Shown here: positions 46,200 through 59,748 of the stretch, piece after piece
How the letters are laid out: the number at the start of each line of letters is the position of its first letter
Position numbering within the stretch: the stretch's first letter is position 1
Origin: Rhynchospora pubera
Taxonomy: Eukaryota > Streptophyta > Magnoliopsida > Poales > Cyperaceae
DNA: 64,000 nucleotides
Assembly: GCA_028095005.1 (NCBI GenBank)
Contig: JAMFTS010000044.1
Span: 248,001-312,000, forward strand
Reading direction: 5' to 3'
Program-made: the position numbers and the translations under genes
The notes under the pieces: generated by a model
Databases searched by the model: none
What the model saw: only the letters and a program-made list of their open reading frames with translations
Told to the model about the DNA's origin: nothing

Positions 46200-48800
46200 T
46201 TATTATGTAAACGTGAACTTTTTGGATTATGGTACTTTCTTTAAAAGACTTATCTCGTGCGATTTGATTATATAATTGTTTTGTTGCTGTGTCTTGGATT
46301 ATGTGATTGCTTTGTTGCTGTTTGTTGTCACTGCGACTTGATGTTGCGTAAGTAAGTCAAGATTTTGACGATAAATATCACATAGAAGAAACGAGGGAAG
46401 TGACGAAGTTAATGCGTGAGACAAGATTTGAACTCATTGTGAAACGTAAGTAAGAGTGCGTGTTTGACAAAAGTAAGAAAATCGACGATGTTAGGACGTT
46501 AAGTGCGACGAAAACATAACATAGCATAGACGAAGTCTGAAAAGAGATGAAGCACATGCAAGTAGTAATTTAAAAGAAGATGATGTATGAACAGGCTTGA
46601 ATTCATTATTTTTCATAAAAGTACATTATATCATATCCTTGGTGATACATGCCTAATGAGGCTAAGGGATGTTGACTTTCTTTCCTAACTAAAAGGAAGG
46701 CGGGGAGTCATTGCATATAAGGGATGTTGTCTTTCTTTTGTCCTCATGACTCCCCTTCCACCGTGATGGAGGTCGACTGGAGAGCTACTCTCTTCTACCA
46801 TCACGCTTGAAGACGACGCTGCGTTGGTTTGGGCCCCTTTGGTTATGTAGAAAGTGTGCATCGCCGCGCCATTGATTGGCGTTGAAGTTGATACCTCCTT
46901 TGACGAGGTGTCCGCGGCGATCTTGCTCTTTCCTCTCCAAAGGAATTGACCCGTGATATAAGCTTGTCCCCTTTCTCGCGCCGAGCGTTCCCCATCTGTC
47001 GTTGACGGTTGGCGATCGGCTATTCGAGGGCGACCTCTAATTTAGATATGGTAAGGTCGCCTGCATTGAAGGGCAAGCTTGCAGCAAAGCTCTGTCACCG
47101 ACATCGTCTTCGTTTATGTGGGCTTGAAACGGCTGAGTTTTGTTATTTTCATTGACTCTTGGTTCCGCCGCCCAAACCCACTCGACGGATGTCTTGCTTG
47201 CGCACACGATCAAGCAAGGCTACCCGCCGATAGGGAAGGTTTAGTATACAACTGGAGAGATTTTACCTCAGCTGTTCTACTATACCTTTCCGGACTCATC
47301 AGCTGCTTTACTATACCTTCTGCTCTTTTCTCTCTCTCTCTCTTTTTTTTTTTTTTTTTTGCCATTTTTACTCAAGCTCTTGTTTGTGTTTGCTTTGTTG
47401 TTTTGTTTTTTTTTTTTGTCTTAAGGAAGAAAGAAGGCGTTTAAGATCTTGAGAAGAGGAAAGAAGAATGGGGCGCTCTTGGGATGAAAGTGTTTGTGGG
47501 GTAACCTGCCTATTTATAGGTGTCCCGGCATCAGCTCTGGACATGGGAACTCTTCAGCTCCTATTAAATAAAAATTATCTAAACCCCAAGTCATCGTATA
47601 ATGTGATTAGCACGACGAGTTGCGCATTTTTTTTTACATATATATATACTTCGAATTGATGCAGGGATATGGCTTGTCATAATACAGATCTGTTGAAAGA
47701 AACTACATGATTTTCCACACAACTACCACTTGTTATCAGTACGAAATGCTTCTATATGTACAACAAATAATGGTTATAAGCAAGCAAATCCATATGGACT
47801 GAATCATGCTTTCAGCTTTTTATGAAACTATTCATTGAAAGAAAATCCAAATTTATAATGACAAACCTTCCATATACCTTTTGCGGATCTGTTCCAGGGT
47901 AAATAATGACAACTAATTTTCTTGTTTGGGAGAAGAATAATGTTGTCAAGCTAAACGATTAATATCCCCAAAGGTGTCCCAGAAAGGCAACAAGATGACA
48001 TCAACATTATCCAGTTATTGGGTGACAATCTGATTGTACTACAAATAAGAATTAGCTAAAGCGTGATCAAGAGAACTTTGAATTAATAAATCAGTTGCAA
48101 CCTTCCATTCCTTTCGAGGGGAAAAGAGTCAATAATCGAGTATGTTAAAGTGTTGTAATGGAGCACGACAGAATTTAAACTTGAAATGTTCATATGTAAT
48201 ATCGAACTATTTGCATATATTGAGAATAGAAATTTCCTTATCAAAATGTGCAGCAAATTCCTACACCCCTCGATATAGAGCAGGAGACATAGAGGTGTTG
48301 TTAATCGTAGCTGGGCGAGTAGAGGGAAAGGGGCGCTATCGCTTGCTCCCCATCGATTTCAGCATGGTTGTTGATGTGGTTGACGTCAGCAGCAGCATCA
48401 GGTGTACCCATTAGAGGGAGTGTGTGGAAGCGACGGGGTCCTGTTCGATATCTCCGACGGCGCCTAGGATCATCACCTTTCTCTTTGGTGTGGATTCTGA
48501 CGAGAAGGAACTGATCGGTACCTCTTGTGAGAGCAGATCTGAGAAGGTCCAATCTCAGTTTTGAGGTGGGAGAGAAGAAAAGTGAGGAGATGAGTACAAG
48601 AAAGAAGATCGATCGAGAGAGATGAGGACTGGAAGTCCCTTGAAGCAGATTTTCAATCGAGCCCCCTAATCCCTCCCTCATGGTAAAGCAAACCAGTGGT
48701 TTTTTAAAAGTATCAACTGAAAAGAAAGAGGTGGCGTAAAAATAAGCCAGAGGGGCGACTGGTGGTCCTCCGGTGATCTTTCTAAGCCGTGAAATTTACG
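46200..48800. other. No supported gene; low-complexity tracts
   Basis: A CT then poly(T) tract lies at about 47331-47360 and a second T run at 47405-47417. The minus strand near 47000-46740 has an open stretch (GQFLWRGKSKIAAD...) with no known family. The minus frame 48681-48301 may be the start of the internal region of the LTR element at 48812, but no gag motif is visible. Confidence 0.5.
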
Positions 48801-48810
48801 GTGGGCGCCA
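48801..48810 (-). promoter_or_regulatory. Primer-binding-site-like sequence next to LTR
   Basis: TGGCGCCCAC on the minus strand, one base inside the LTR end GGTAACA. TGGCGCC is a common start for primer-binding sites of plant LTR retroelements. The matching tRNA is not identified. Confidence 0.6.
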
Positions 48811-48811
48811 T

Positions 48812-49649
48812 TGTTACCACTTCTAGGGTAGCAAGTTTTTAGAGGGAATGGCCCGGCTTTCCTTCCGCCAACCAACCGCCCCATGCAGAAGGAAAGGAGT
48901 CGCTCAGGAGGATGAAGTTTTTAGATCGAAGGGAGGGTCCCCCCAAGGTCGTTGGAGGAGAGCCCTTTTATAGTGACTAATTAGGGTAGCCTTATGTTGA
49001 ACTGGATCCTTATCGGGCCTTACTGGGCTTTATCAGGCCGTATACTTATTGCACTATATCAGGCCTTATCACCAGTAAATATCATCACTCACTAGGTGAA
49101 CTAATGAGGGACATATAGTTGCCTTGATGACCAGTTTCTCCCCGCACAATTCAAGAGAGCATAAATAAAGTTCGTATAGCAGCCCTTATCAGGAATCAGC
49201 GTTAGACGATATATATAGAACCTATCCTCATGTGGAGAAATTGAACCATCTCAAACTCATAATCAAGTACGTATGAAATAAATAATAACACATAACACAA
49301 TCCATACATTTATTTCATTAGGTCATGTCATGTGCTATGTTCCAATAACATACACATATGCAATTAAGTCAGTAACTCCTTACCTATGATTTCTACAACG
49401 TAATCATCCCTTAACTTGCATACTAATCTTATATAATAATTAATGGTCCTTGTTAATTATCAAGATTATGGACTCTTTAGAGATATTATTGTCATTCTAA
49501 CGAATGATCCACAGAGATCTACAATTCAGATCCTCAACCTGAATGATCTGTCAATAATAAACTCTAGGAACGAATGATCAAGTATCATCAATAACATAAA
49601 CTAATGTAATAGCCACCAATTGATTGGCTTCTAGGACATATCTCTAACA
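48812..49649 (-). mobile_element. LTR retrotransposon LTR (838 bp), minus strand
   Basis: Starts TGTTAGAGATATGTCCTAGA at 49649 and ends GGTAACA at 48812 (TG...CA). It has a TATA box (TATAAAA, 48972-48966) and the primer-binding-site-like TGGCGCC just downstream, so this is a 5' LTR on the minus strand. No protease, RT or integrase is found further along that strand, and no second LTR, so the element is truncated. The TGTTAGA...TGTCCTAGA start is familiar from plant Ty1/copia LTRs, but the class is not proved. Confidence 0.75.
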
Positions 49650-49990
49650 ACCTAAACTCGCGAATCCTCAACTTTCGTCTTTTGGACAAGGATTTGGTAA
49701 TTGTACTAACCTAACACATCTTGAATCGCAACCTAAACTTTCGTTATTGGTCAAATTGATCAAGTTCACATGTTGTAGTTCTAGAGATATCTAACTAACT
49801 TTGTTACTTAGAAACTTCGTCTTGCAACTTAAGCTGGTTTATCTTTCGATTTCTAACCTACCTCATGATAGTCTTGTTTACTGAACTTATTAATCCAAAT
49901 ATTTAGTTTCCTAACCTAGATGTCTGCATTCATCAAGTTGGAGATAATGGTCAATAAGCTATTCAATAAGATATGAAATACCAACAAGCA
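49650..49990 (+). other. Left flank of duplicated copy 2; no gene seen
   Basis: AT-rich sequence with no counterpart in the window. It ends AATACCAACAAGCA where copy 2 begins. Comparison with 13740 (TATACTTGG) shows only AA(A) of shared sequence before the breakpoint. Confidence 0.6.
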
Positions 49991-52336
49991 AATCACAATA
50001 ATAATCAAGCATAAATCAAGTCTACATCCTTAATTAATTAACTACTCCTACATCCCAAGACATGATAAAATTAGCCTAACATAGCCGCAAAACATATAAT
50101 GAACATGCAAAAATAAGATACAAACTCCATAAGTTTCCAAATATCAAAAAGACAAGATGAAATACAACAATACTCCTTGAAATCGTGGTATGAAACTAGT
50201 GGAGTCCTGGTAGGCCACGTGGTATGGATCAACTGCACCGTCGTCGCGTCACAAACTGCTCCAAGGTCGCTTTTATGGTCGAGCTTTTCTGAAATTTGGT
50301 GGAATCTTGCACCATTATGGATAAACAGGGAAAGAACGAGGGCTGATGGGGGTAGGGAACGCGGTAGGTAAGGTAAGACCCGTGCCTCAAGGCAAGGATG
50401 GCCTTATATGGTAGTGAGAGGCATGCTAGGGCACCAGGGAGAGTTGCCTTTGTCGAGAAATCGCCAAAAATCAGAGTTTCCTTCGCTATAAACTTTCCAA
50501 ATACGATCCAGTAGTCGCACGTGACTAGCTAAGGCCGCAGGCCTAGTCGCATGATCTAATTTTGGCTCAGGTTGAGAGATATGTGGGCAAAGAATAAGTC
50601 ATCTGGCTTGAATAAAGCTGAGGCATGTTGTGTGAGGCCTTTCTACCGATTCCAATGTGGTTGTTTTGCTCCATTTGCACCAAAATACTGAGATATTGAG
50701 TCGATTCCACTAAAAATCTACAAAACAATTGAGAAGTGGCGGCAATACCTAATCTTGGCGAATATAGTATAAAAATACAGTGAACATAATGGGTTGAGTC
50801 ATGATTTAAGTGTAAAGTCCGGCCAAAATAGAAATATAAATACGAGATATAAAATGGTAAGCTCATTTTGTATAGAAGTGATGACTATTAAGCTCATTTT
50901 GTTTAGGCTTGGTGATAGAAATAGATAGACTTGATGACAAGCAAGCTTATTGTGTGTAGACTTGGAGATAATGGATAGTTTCTGTGTAGACTTAGTAATA
51001 GAATGAATAGTAAAAGCTCATTTTATATCCCCGTTCAAATGATGATATGTACTCGATAATATCTATTTTGAAATGATGGTCTGTTAGGATGATATGGGCA
51101 CAGTGAAGCATATATATATGATAAGTGCAGGATTGGATGATGATTTGTTCATATTACAAGCAGGATGTGTGTGTGCATTTTGATGATATGTGTTCAAATT
51201 ACAAATAGGTACACAAGATGATAGGTATAGATGTGTGCTCATTTTGTTATTAATCAATTACAAACATAAAAGATAGCTTACAAACAGAAACTACAAAGTA
51301 TGATTAACAAGTACCTCTAAATGTTGTGCGTAATTGGAAGCATAAATGATAAGTACACAGGAAGATAAAATTAGAAAGATTAGATTAGTACAAACAAGAG
51401 CAGCTATTACAAGCATTCTAATTATCCTTTACAAACAAAGATTATCAACCAAACAACAATGTTGTCACTAAAACTGATAAAACAACTATATTAAAAATTT
51501 TAAATGAAAACTTTTTCCTTCCATTCCATAGCTTTCTTCTCTCTTTCCATAGCATTCTTCTTTTCTTCTCTCTTGAAGGAAACCTAAAGTGAGATTAAAA
51601 GAGAATAAGGCTTAGCAGCTAACAAAAATTCATAAAACTGAAACTGCCTTCCAATATTGTCTGAACACCCTTAGCATAGAAGTTTAGTGTCATATCGTCC
51701 GACACTGGTAAAGCACATCAATTGCACTGACACATCTTATATCCCACGTCAAGTACTTACCCAATTGATACAAATGCTTACCCAATTTCTAATTTCAAAA
51801 GCTCCCGTATCCGATTTTTTCAATGGAAAACGCCCAAAATTGATCAATTTTTTTATAAAAATGCTTGTTGTTGATCCAAATTGGTAATACATGTACTAAT
51901 AACTTGTAAAGATGACTTACTCTAAATTGATCCAAATGCTTGTTAACAGATCGAGCAGTTCAGGAGTTAGAGGCGAGGGGGTTATTGACAGCAAAGAAGT
52001 ATAAGCCGCTAGGGTTTTCACGAGAGAGAGATCGACAACATCTCTAGTTTAGTTAGTTGAGGTAGAGAGAGGAGGTGGCGACGGAGGGAGGAGGCAGCGG
52101 CAGAGAGGACCGCTAGGGTTTTCATGATTTTTTTGGGAAGGGGAGAGAAAGTGAAACCATCGTTTCCTCTGTGAGAGAGACGAAAATGGTCAGAGGAGAC
52201 ACGAAAAATTTTAAAACTGACAGAGAGTTCGGAGAAATCAGCACCTCTGGTGCACGAATTTTAAAGCGATCCAAAGACATAGACGTTCGGTGTATGAGGC
52301 CTCAATACTTCATCGTGTAGTATATCATCCCCCCCA

Positions 52337-52386
<50 letters not shown>

Positions 52387-52785
52387 TTTAGCTATGGTGA
52401 GATGCATCACAAAAAATTTTACGTGAGATGCGATCAAAACACAAGAATCTAGTTCAAAATGACTGATCCAAACCGTCTAATATGATCTCTCTATTGAAAT
52501 CTCCATGCAAACTAAATTTTACATTTTTTCTAATTTTTTAAGTATTTTTTTGAAATTTTAGAAAATTGTTAATCTAATTAGTTCAGAACCGTTCAAAAAC
52601 TGTTATTTTTAAAAATCCGAAAAAAAGTACTTAAAAATTCTGAAAAAATGCAAAATTTGGTCTACAATAAGATTTCAATAGCAAGATCATATTGAATGGT
52701 TTGGATCGATCATTTTGAACCAAATTCATGAGTTTTGATCGCATCTCACAGAAATTTTTTTGTGATGCATCTCACCATAGCTAAA
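52387..52785. mobile_element. Foldback MITE, family M1 (copy 2 of 16140-16538)
   Basis: Same termini and interior as 16140-16538 at an offset of exactly 36247. Flanking microsatellites differ in length, with a long TA run at 52802-52840. Confidence 0.8.
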
Positions 52786-52799
52786 CTCTCTCTCTCTCT

Positions 52800-52841
<42 letters not shown>

Positions 52842-54082
52842 TAGCAGCAGTGCCCACCCAATGTGTGGGCGGAGGATGATAGCGACATCAGTTTTCATTT
52901 TTGGACGATCGACGCTGTCGCAGTTCATGAGGCTGAGTTTATTAGAATCGTGTGAGTACATATGCAGAGAATGAGAACATACCATCATTTACATTGTTTT
53001 ACATGGCTTAAGCTTTAACCATATGCAGAGGCAATCATGTAGTAATAGAAGGAGAAATGAAAGTCATGTTCTAGTTATACACCTGGACTTGTTTCATAGT
53101 ATAATTCCTGCCGACATCTGACCATTTAAATTATTTTACGAACAAATCCACATATTTTATATTACTGCAAGGGTATTATTAACAAAGGGCAGGAAATGTT
53201 GGATTAGCACCTTAATATGAACTACTCAATCTAAGTAGCCTGCTGACATTACTTTTTATTATAAGTATCCATCTTTTCAAACAAAAGTAAAAGTAAAGTG
53301 CCGTAAAATGGTATCCCTGCACTTGCTCTATATTACAATTCTTATTAGTTTCTAGTGATTTCAATTTACAAACAGACCCTACATTTTTTATTATCTCGGT
53401 TAACACTATCATTGTAAAATGGTAAGAGAAGTTATCTTCAAAAGATAATAGGCAGGAAAGTAATATTGTTAGTTTAGCAATAATTAGAAAATTCACATAA
53501 ATCCTTATCTTTTCTTTTTTTACAATTACTTCCTTGCTGCCAAGAGAATCAGATAGGGCTTACCTTATAAGGACTATACATAACAGACCTTAATATCATG
53601 TCAAATCTAACTTGCTTTTATACAGTCCTTTAGTTAATGCGTCAGCTCAATTTGTACAAGAAACATCTACTCAATTGGTCAACAGGCTCCAGAAAATTTC
53701 AATTATCATACTACATCACTGTCACCATCTCCTTAAGAAATTAATTATACTACGTTGTCAACCTTTGGACAGTTCTCAAATCAATATTCTTGAAGAGACT
53801 ACATTTCTACATTTTAGTCCAGGGCATTTTAGTAAACAAGTTGTCACTGTTAGCAAACTTGCATGCAAACTTGTATGCAGTGTATTTCAATTCTAGCATA
53901 TTATAAATCTAAATCTGTGGGGCCCCCTTAAGTTTCATATACAACCAGCTTCACACAGAAATTCATTACAATTAACACAATCACACAATGCTAATTTGAA
54001 CGACACAAATTAATCCAAGAAATAATTCAAGATATATAATTCCTCTTAGTATAATATCATTTGAGACACAACGTGTACATAT

Positions 54083-54445
54083 CTATGAAGTTAATTCAGA
54101 TGTCCTTCGTCGCTTGTATTTGGAGTAAAAAATCTCTTGCCTAAGCCTCTCGGTTTCATACTTTATTTCTAATGTGGGATTTAACTTGATGGCTTCTATT
54201 TCTTCTCGAACCTTGCTGATCATATGATGAAATCCAAAAGGCTCTAATTCTAGCATAGTTTCTATTAGAGTTTCCAAACTCTGAATTTTTCTATATGGCC
54301 ACTTCGGGATGCCTAGCTCTCTGCACCTAAATTTCAGTGTTGACATGGATACCTTGAGATCTTTGGCTGCTTCTTTGATTGGTAGTGAGAATTTCTGTGC
54401 CACATGCTCGAATTTTAACTCATTCCTATTTGGTCTAAAATTCAT
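54083..54445 (-). CDS. RWP-RK domain (RKD-type) transcription factor, partial gene model (copy 2)
   Basis: Encodes the same 120 residues as 17822-18184, including FSLPIKEAAKD and the PKWPYRK signature; no amino-acid change between copies. The same acceptor-like TTTTAG lies inside the putative start. If the duplication is real, the genome carries two identical RKD-type domains in tandem, about 36 kb apart. Confidence 0.85.
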   Translation of the reverse strand: MNFRPNRNELKFEHVAQKFSLPIKEAAKDLKVSMSTLKFRCRELGIPKWPYRKIQSLETLIETMLELEPFGFHHMISKVREEIEAIKLNPTLEIKYETERLRQEIFYSKYKRRRTSELTS

Positions 54446-55394
54446 GAAAAAACATCCATTATATCACATATGCTTCTATTTTGAGTGATACTATTAGAGA
54501 ACATATTTCCAAGTCAGAATGCTTAAACGAACTCATTTATACACTTCAGAGGAAAACCTTTATGCAATTATTCTTGCAATTCCATATATACCTCTCTACA
54601 TAATTTTTATCATTAGATCTTCCTAGAAATGTGCAATGCCATGCACTTTCCAGTTTTCCATTTTATTCGATGCTCGATACTCAATATTTTTCATTTTATT
54701 CAATACTTAATACTATAATTAGTAACTTAATAGTGACCACTGACCACCTACAGTTGGATCAGGATTCTTTCCTGGATTAACCTATGCCATATGAAAGCTA
54801 TTGAAGCATTTCAACTTAATACGAATATTATTGATTAAATGGGAAAACAAAGTGCTTACTCTTGTTACTAAAAATTTACCTTGGAGAGACTTGAACGTCC
54901 CTCACAACTCCATTGGGATGCAAGGTTTGACCCCCTCGTCCATCTACAGCATCTATTGTGTTCAACTGATGAAGTGGTTGCATCTAGTAGTTAATAAGTA
55001 TAAATAAGTATCAAGTTAAGTGCTAAACAATAAGAGATGGGTATATATTACTCTGAGAAAGGAATAATTGTATTTTTATGACATATGAAATATGAAATAG
55101 GTAATTACCAAGAAAAGCATGGGAGAATCCATGTTCGTTGGAGCTTGCATGTCCCTAATTGCATACATGCGGCTGCTGAGTTTGGATGTAGGTGCCTGCT
55201 ATATTCGAGAAACAGTCAATCATAACATAGCTCGAACAACTAACTTAAAATTGGTACAAGATACACTTAGAATTATGACATGTTCTTTAGTATTTTTTTA
55301 AAGAGGTTCTTCTTGAAATTTAATCTCTACATGTAGTTGAAATTGACCAAATTAAAAAAAAAAAAGTAGAACAGAAACTATGACTAATGTGCAC

Positions 55395-56076
55395 CTGAAA
55401 ATGTAAGATTTCAGTCTTGTCAACAATAAGTTCAATCTTTTCACCTCGATCTAGAACCATTTCAATGTTATCCATCATGATACCCTTCATCTTTGTAAGA
55501 TATGTTAGCTTGCTCATTTCCTCTAGGTCGTTTATGCAATACTGCATATGCTCTTTCAGTCATGGCCTAGTCATTTGTGAGGTAACATTTCACATCATTA
55601 CCATTATTTTTTTTCTAAAATAACTCATATATAAGCCTATATTTTTCTCTTTAATGTGGCCTATTAAATTGGTTTCATATCTGAAAAAAAATAATTAAGA
55701 AGTTTTGAGTCACATATAGTACCCAAAATTACAGTCAAGACTATAAGAGATACTGAAAAGGTGTGAGTCGTGCCCCTCGTCATTTATATCTGACCCATAC
55801 TGCTGCACAAAATCTTCCTTAACTCTCTCTAGAAAAAGAAATGGTGCACTCAATCCCAATGCCATGTTGGCCACCATGAGAAACACTATATCATTAGAAA
55901 TATAAATGCAAAATGAACTTCTTTTCATATGAAAGTACGGTACTGTATTGCTTTTACATTACAAGGAACAAACATTGAATCGCAATTGTTCTGATATTTC
56001 CAAAAAACCAGGTGTGCTCAGCTAACACCACTGTCCCCTTGGCGACAAAGCTATATATAAGAGGTTTCTTATCCAT
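55395..56076 (-). pseudogene. VAMP72-type longin R-SNARE pseudogene (copy 2)
   Basis: Same exon remnants as 19133-19814, offset 36262, with the same TGA before LKEHMQYC. One visible protein difference is MALGLSAP here against MALELSAP in copy 1. The shared stop means the gene was already broken before the duplication. Confidence 0.8.
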
Positions 56077-58132
56077 TATTGTTCTCCTTTAATGCTCCCA
56101 ATTGATCTGAAAATAATAGGGAAAAGAATTAAAATAGCAACTAAAAGAGTTATTCAATGCTCCCAATTGCTTGAATTCAACTGATATTTACAAATTTAGT
56201 AAAAACCTAAATGTAGCTGTATGTGTGACTTGAAAAGCAGCAGCAACAAATAACAAAACAATTGATATTCATGTGTTTGCTAAGCTGCCTCTTCTTGGCT
56301 GGATGAATAAAGAGACTTATTCGTCTTCCTCCCGCCAAAAACATCATGTGTAAAAAAAATAGTATTTTAGTCTAAATAACAATTCATGTCTATCTATTGA
56401 ACTATTTACCGCATGGACGCTGTTGTTTACTGCAAGGTAAAAGAGTTATTTTCATAAATAATTTGTTTTTAATTGTATAATTAACTGATGGACATACATG
56501 AGATTTTGAGTTAATAGAAGGGTAACTCTAGTACAGTATTCAAGAATGTTCTACCAAGGTCTTGTACTCTTAATCGGTAATTGATAGATTTAAACAAACA
56601 AGAAAATTCACTTAGGTATCGAAATTCCTGATGATATCGCCAAATTGAAGATTTGTATATCACTTGTAGTCTCTGAAACATAATCCGATAAAAAAAATCA
56701 GAATTTTTGTTTTTTGTTATAATCATCTGTTATACTTTTCTTTGCAAAAGCAACAAAGCAACAAGTCAACAACCTTTAAAAAAACCATATCCAGGTGGTC
56801 GAGATATCACTTCCCAATTAAAGAGGAATATATATCACAGATTTGAGAAGATTAAATTAATTTTTTTTAAACAAAGTAACCCTAACTCGTAAACCACTAT
56901 CCAAATTCCCTTAACCCAAAGCCGCAACAGACTACCACAAAATTGAAAAATAAAAAAAATTCCCTCTTTAAAAAGCAACACATAATTGCAAATACTAAAC
57001 ATCAGAAGATTAAATTTAATTTCTAAACATATTTACCAGTACAATACAATACTATGCCTATTAATGGTTTATATTTCACCTGTTCTTGTAACTATCAACT
57101 TATTATTTTAAACTCTCTATCCATGCATTTCTAATGTAAATATATATATGTAGGAAAGATTATGAAACCAATGAATTTGAAGAAAACTATTAATAATGGA
57201 ATACAGAAAGGCTTGAAGCGGTACTTAGGGTTTGGAGAGAGGAGAGCAGGATTATGTATTAAAATCAATAAATAAAATCTGAAACCCACAAAAAATGATC
57301 AAATACTAATGTCTCCTTCACCATAGAATTTGTCAATCGAGAAGTACAAAGATAGGAAAAGAGTACCTCAATCTACTGGCCACCGCAAGTAATTATGTTG
57401 GGTCTTGTTCTCCTTCACTTCCTTCGTTTGGGTTGTCACATTTTAGTTTAAATAGGGAAGCGAAAATTTTCTTCGAGCGAAAGGGTGAAGGAGGAGATTC
57501 TAATTTCAAAATTAAAACTGAAACGGTGTGGACAAAATTTCAAAATTTATTGCCGCGAAGGAAGATCATCAGCGCCTTTTCATCTGACGGCTTCTGTTCC
57601 ACACCCCGTACAGTTATCAGCACTATACGTGGCATCTGTTCGGATCAGATTGGAGCGAGAGAGCGGCGGTGGATAATAGGCTTGTAGTTGGCGGCTTTGC
57701 GCCTGGTGGCCTTTTTCCGGTGCAGTAGAGGATTAGGATTAGGGGACGGAAGTGGTGGGTCCCACTATTTAGAAGGTAGATCGGCAAGAGAAATGACGAC
57801 TTCATCGATGGCGATTTTTGGTTCTCTGTTTCACTATTTGTGTGTGGGGTATGGGGTCGGAGTTTTGACGGAGCAAAATTATCAGATATAATAATTAAAA
57901 AAAAATAAAGTGTACATAGAGGATTCGAACCGAGGTGCGAGTGAGAGCCGCTGGTTCTATCTGCGCTAAATATTTTCCGCTCCAAACGAAAGGTCAATGG
58001 ACAAATTTAGCCCTTCATTTGAAGACATCTGGTGCATAGATTAAATTATAAATAGTTCAGATTAAAAATTGAAGAGTTGGATACACCCTTGATTTGAAGG
58101 TTTACACCCTTCCATTGGTGCTTTTAATATAG

Positions 58133-58162
58133 TAGAGATAGAGATAGAGATAGAGATAGAGG
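58133..58162. repeat. (GAGATA)n microsatellite (copy 2)
   Basis: Counterpart of 21872-21901. Confidence 0.88.
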
Positions 58163-58683
58163 TATATAATTGCTGCAAATCCAGAATTTATAACCTCCTA
58201 ATCAGCATATATAAATCCTCCACAATTTATGCAAAATGTATTCATGTCCTCAATTTTTTTTTTTATTTCTGTTGTATTTTACTGTTACGTTAAATTATTT
58301 TATTAAATTTCTTCAATATGCCTATCCAACTTGTTTGGGATAAAAAAAAAAGACTCTTGACTTTATCTCACCAAATTTATCTAAATATAATGATATGATA
58401 TAAAATAACCAATAGCATTAGTACTTTTCTGATAATTGGGACCTGGTCAACCGAATTTAACTGAAAAAACCTAGCTGTTAGTCTTGACAGTTCATTTATC
58501 GGCTGCCTGAGATGTTGAAAATATAAAAATCTTTTGTCAATGTAAAGAATTACAAATCAAAAGGTTTTTATTTCTTGCAAATTAAATGTCCCTGCTCAGT
58601 CAATATGAACTTTTGTGACTTTCTAATATATTCGATTCTGCATGATATATAGGCCCATTATTAGTGCATCAGGTCCACATTGA

Positions 58684-58698
58684 GAATAACTCCCGAGC
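58684..58698 (+). other. Templated insertion scar specific to copy 2
   Basis: AATAACTCCCGAGCA here is a direct copy of 58719-58733. In copy 1 the same spot (about 22424-22445) has a different sequence, TGTCTCTCATACTTTTTTAT. So a short segment was lost and replaced by a patch copied from about 35 bases downstream. Confidence 0.85.
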
Positions 58699-59108
58699 AG
58701 ACGAGCAATATCACAAAAATAACTCCCGAGCATAATTAATTGATCATGTTCCTCAATTAATTCCAGCTGCCGAAAGCTATGCATTAATTTATAATCAATC
58801 TGCGGCTATGCATTTATTAATTGCCGCTACTAAGATCTAAGATCTGATAGAATTTTAGTTTAGAGCATAAGAATAAATAACTGTTATTTGAATTGTTTAT
58901 AATTTTCAATATTATTAGATTATCTTTTAATTACAAAAAAATTAAAAAGAGTCGTCAGTTATTCTTAAAAACAAAAAAAAAACCAGAATGATGGAGCTTG
59001 ATTGGGTCACGTCTCACTTAAATTCTTATTTCTACTTAATGACCGATTTGCTTCCTTAATAGTAATTTTGCTATCTGGGATATGTAAAATGTAAATACCA
59101 CAATTCAC

Positions 59109-59283
59109 CAGTGTTTTTCAATACCCTACTGCTTACCGAAAAATTCCGATAATATTGGATACCGGAACTGTGGCCGAAATGGCGGTATCCGATATTTAGA
59201 GAGAAAATACCGGAAAATTTCGGGAAAATACTGGGTTTCGATCACTGACCGGTATGGATGCCGGTAGGGTATTGAAAACCATG
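59109..59283. mobile_element. hAT-type MITE with 8-bp target duplication (copy 2)
   Basis: Counterpart of 22854-23028 with the same CAATTCAC duplication at 59101-59108 and 59284-59291. One internal difference: GGAACTGTGGCC here, GGAACGGTGGCC in copy 1. Confidence 0.9.
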
Positions 59284-59345
59284 CAATTCACATGCAAGCA
59301 TAATCCCGATGAAAATTTCTTAAAAAGAATAGTTAAGTAGCATAG

Positions 59346-59748
59346 AGTTTTGCTATGGTGAGTAAAAACTCACTAAAGGGTCCGTGAGTTGCGTTTAAAA
59401 TTCAGAAATTTAGTTCAAAATGACCGATCCAAACCGTCTAATACGATCTCCCTATTGAAATCTTCATGCAGACCAAATTTTATATTTTTTCAAAATTTTT
59501 AGGTTTTTTTTTCAAAATTTTAGAAAATCATTAATCTAATTAGTTCTGAACCGTTCAAAAACAGCAGTTTTTAAAAATCCGAAATAAATACTTACAAAAT
59601 AAAAAATATATAAAATTTTGTGTGCATGGAGATTTCAATAGGGATGTTGTATTAGATGGTTTGAATCGGTCATTTTTTGAAATAAATTTTGAAATTTTAA
59701 GCACGACTCACGGATTTGGTGAGTTGCAACTCACCATATAGCAAAAAT
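59346..59748. mobile_element. Foldback MITE, family M1, second member (copy 2)
   Basis: Counterpart of 23091-23493. The right terminus reads AGCAAAAATAT instead of AGCAAAACTATAT, and the following TA run is shorter. Confidence 0.8.

Noticed and set aside
52735..52988. Frames across the MITE end and the TA repeat (IYIYIY)
   Set aside because: Translation of a microsatellite, not a protein.
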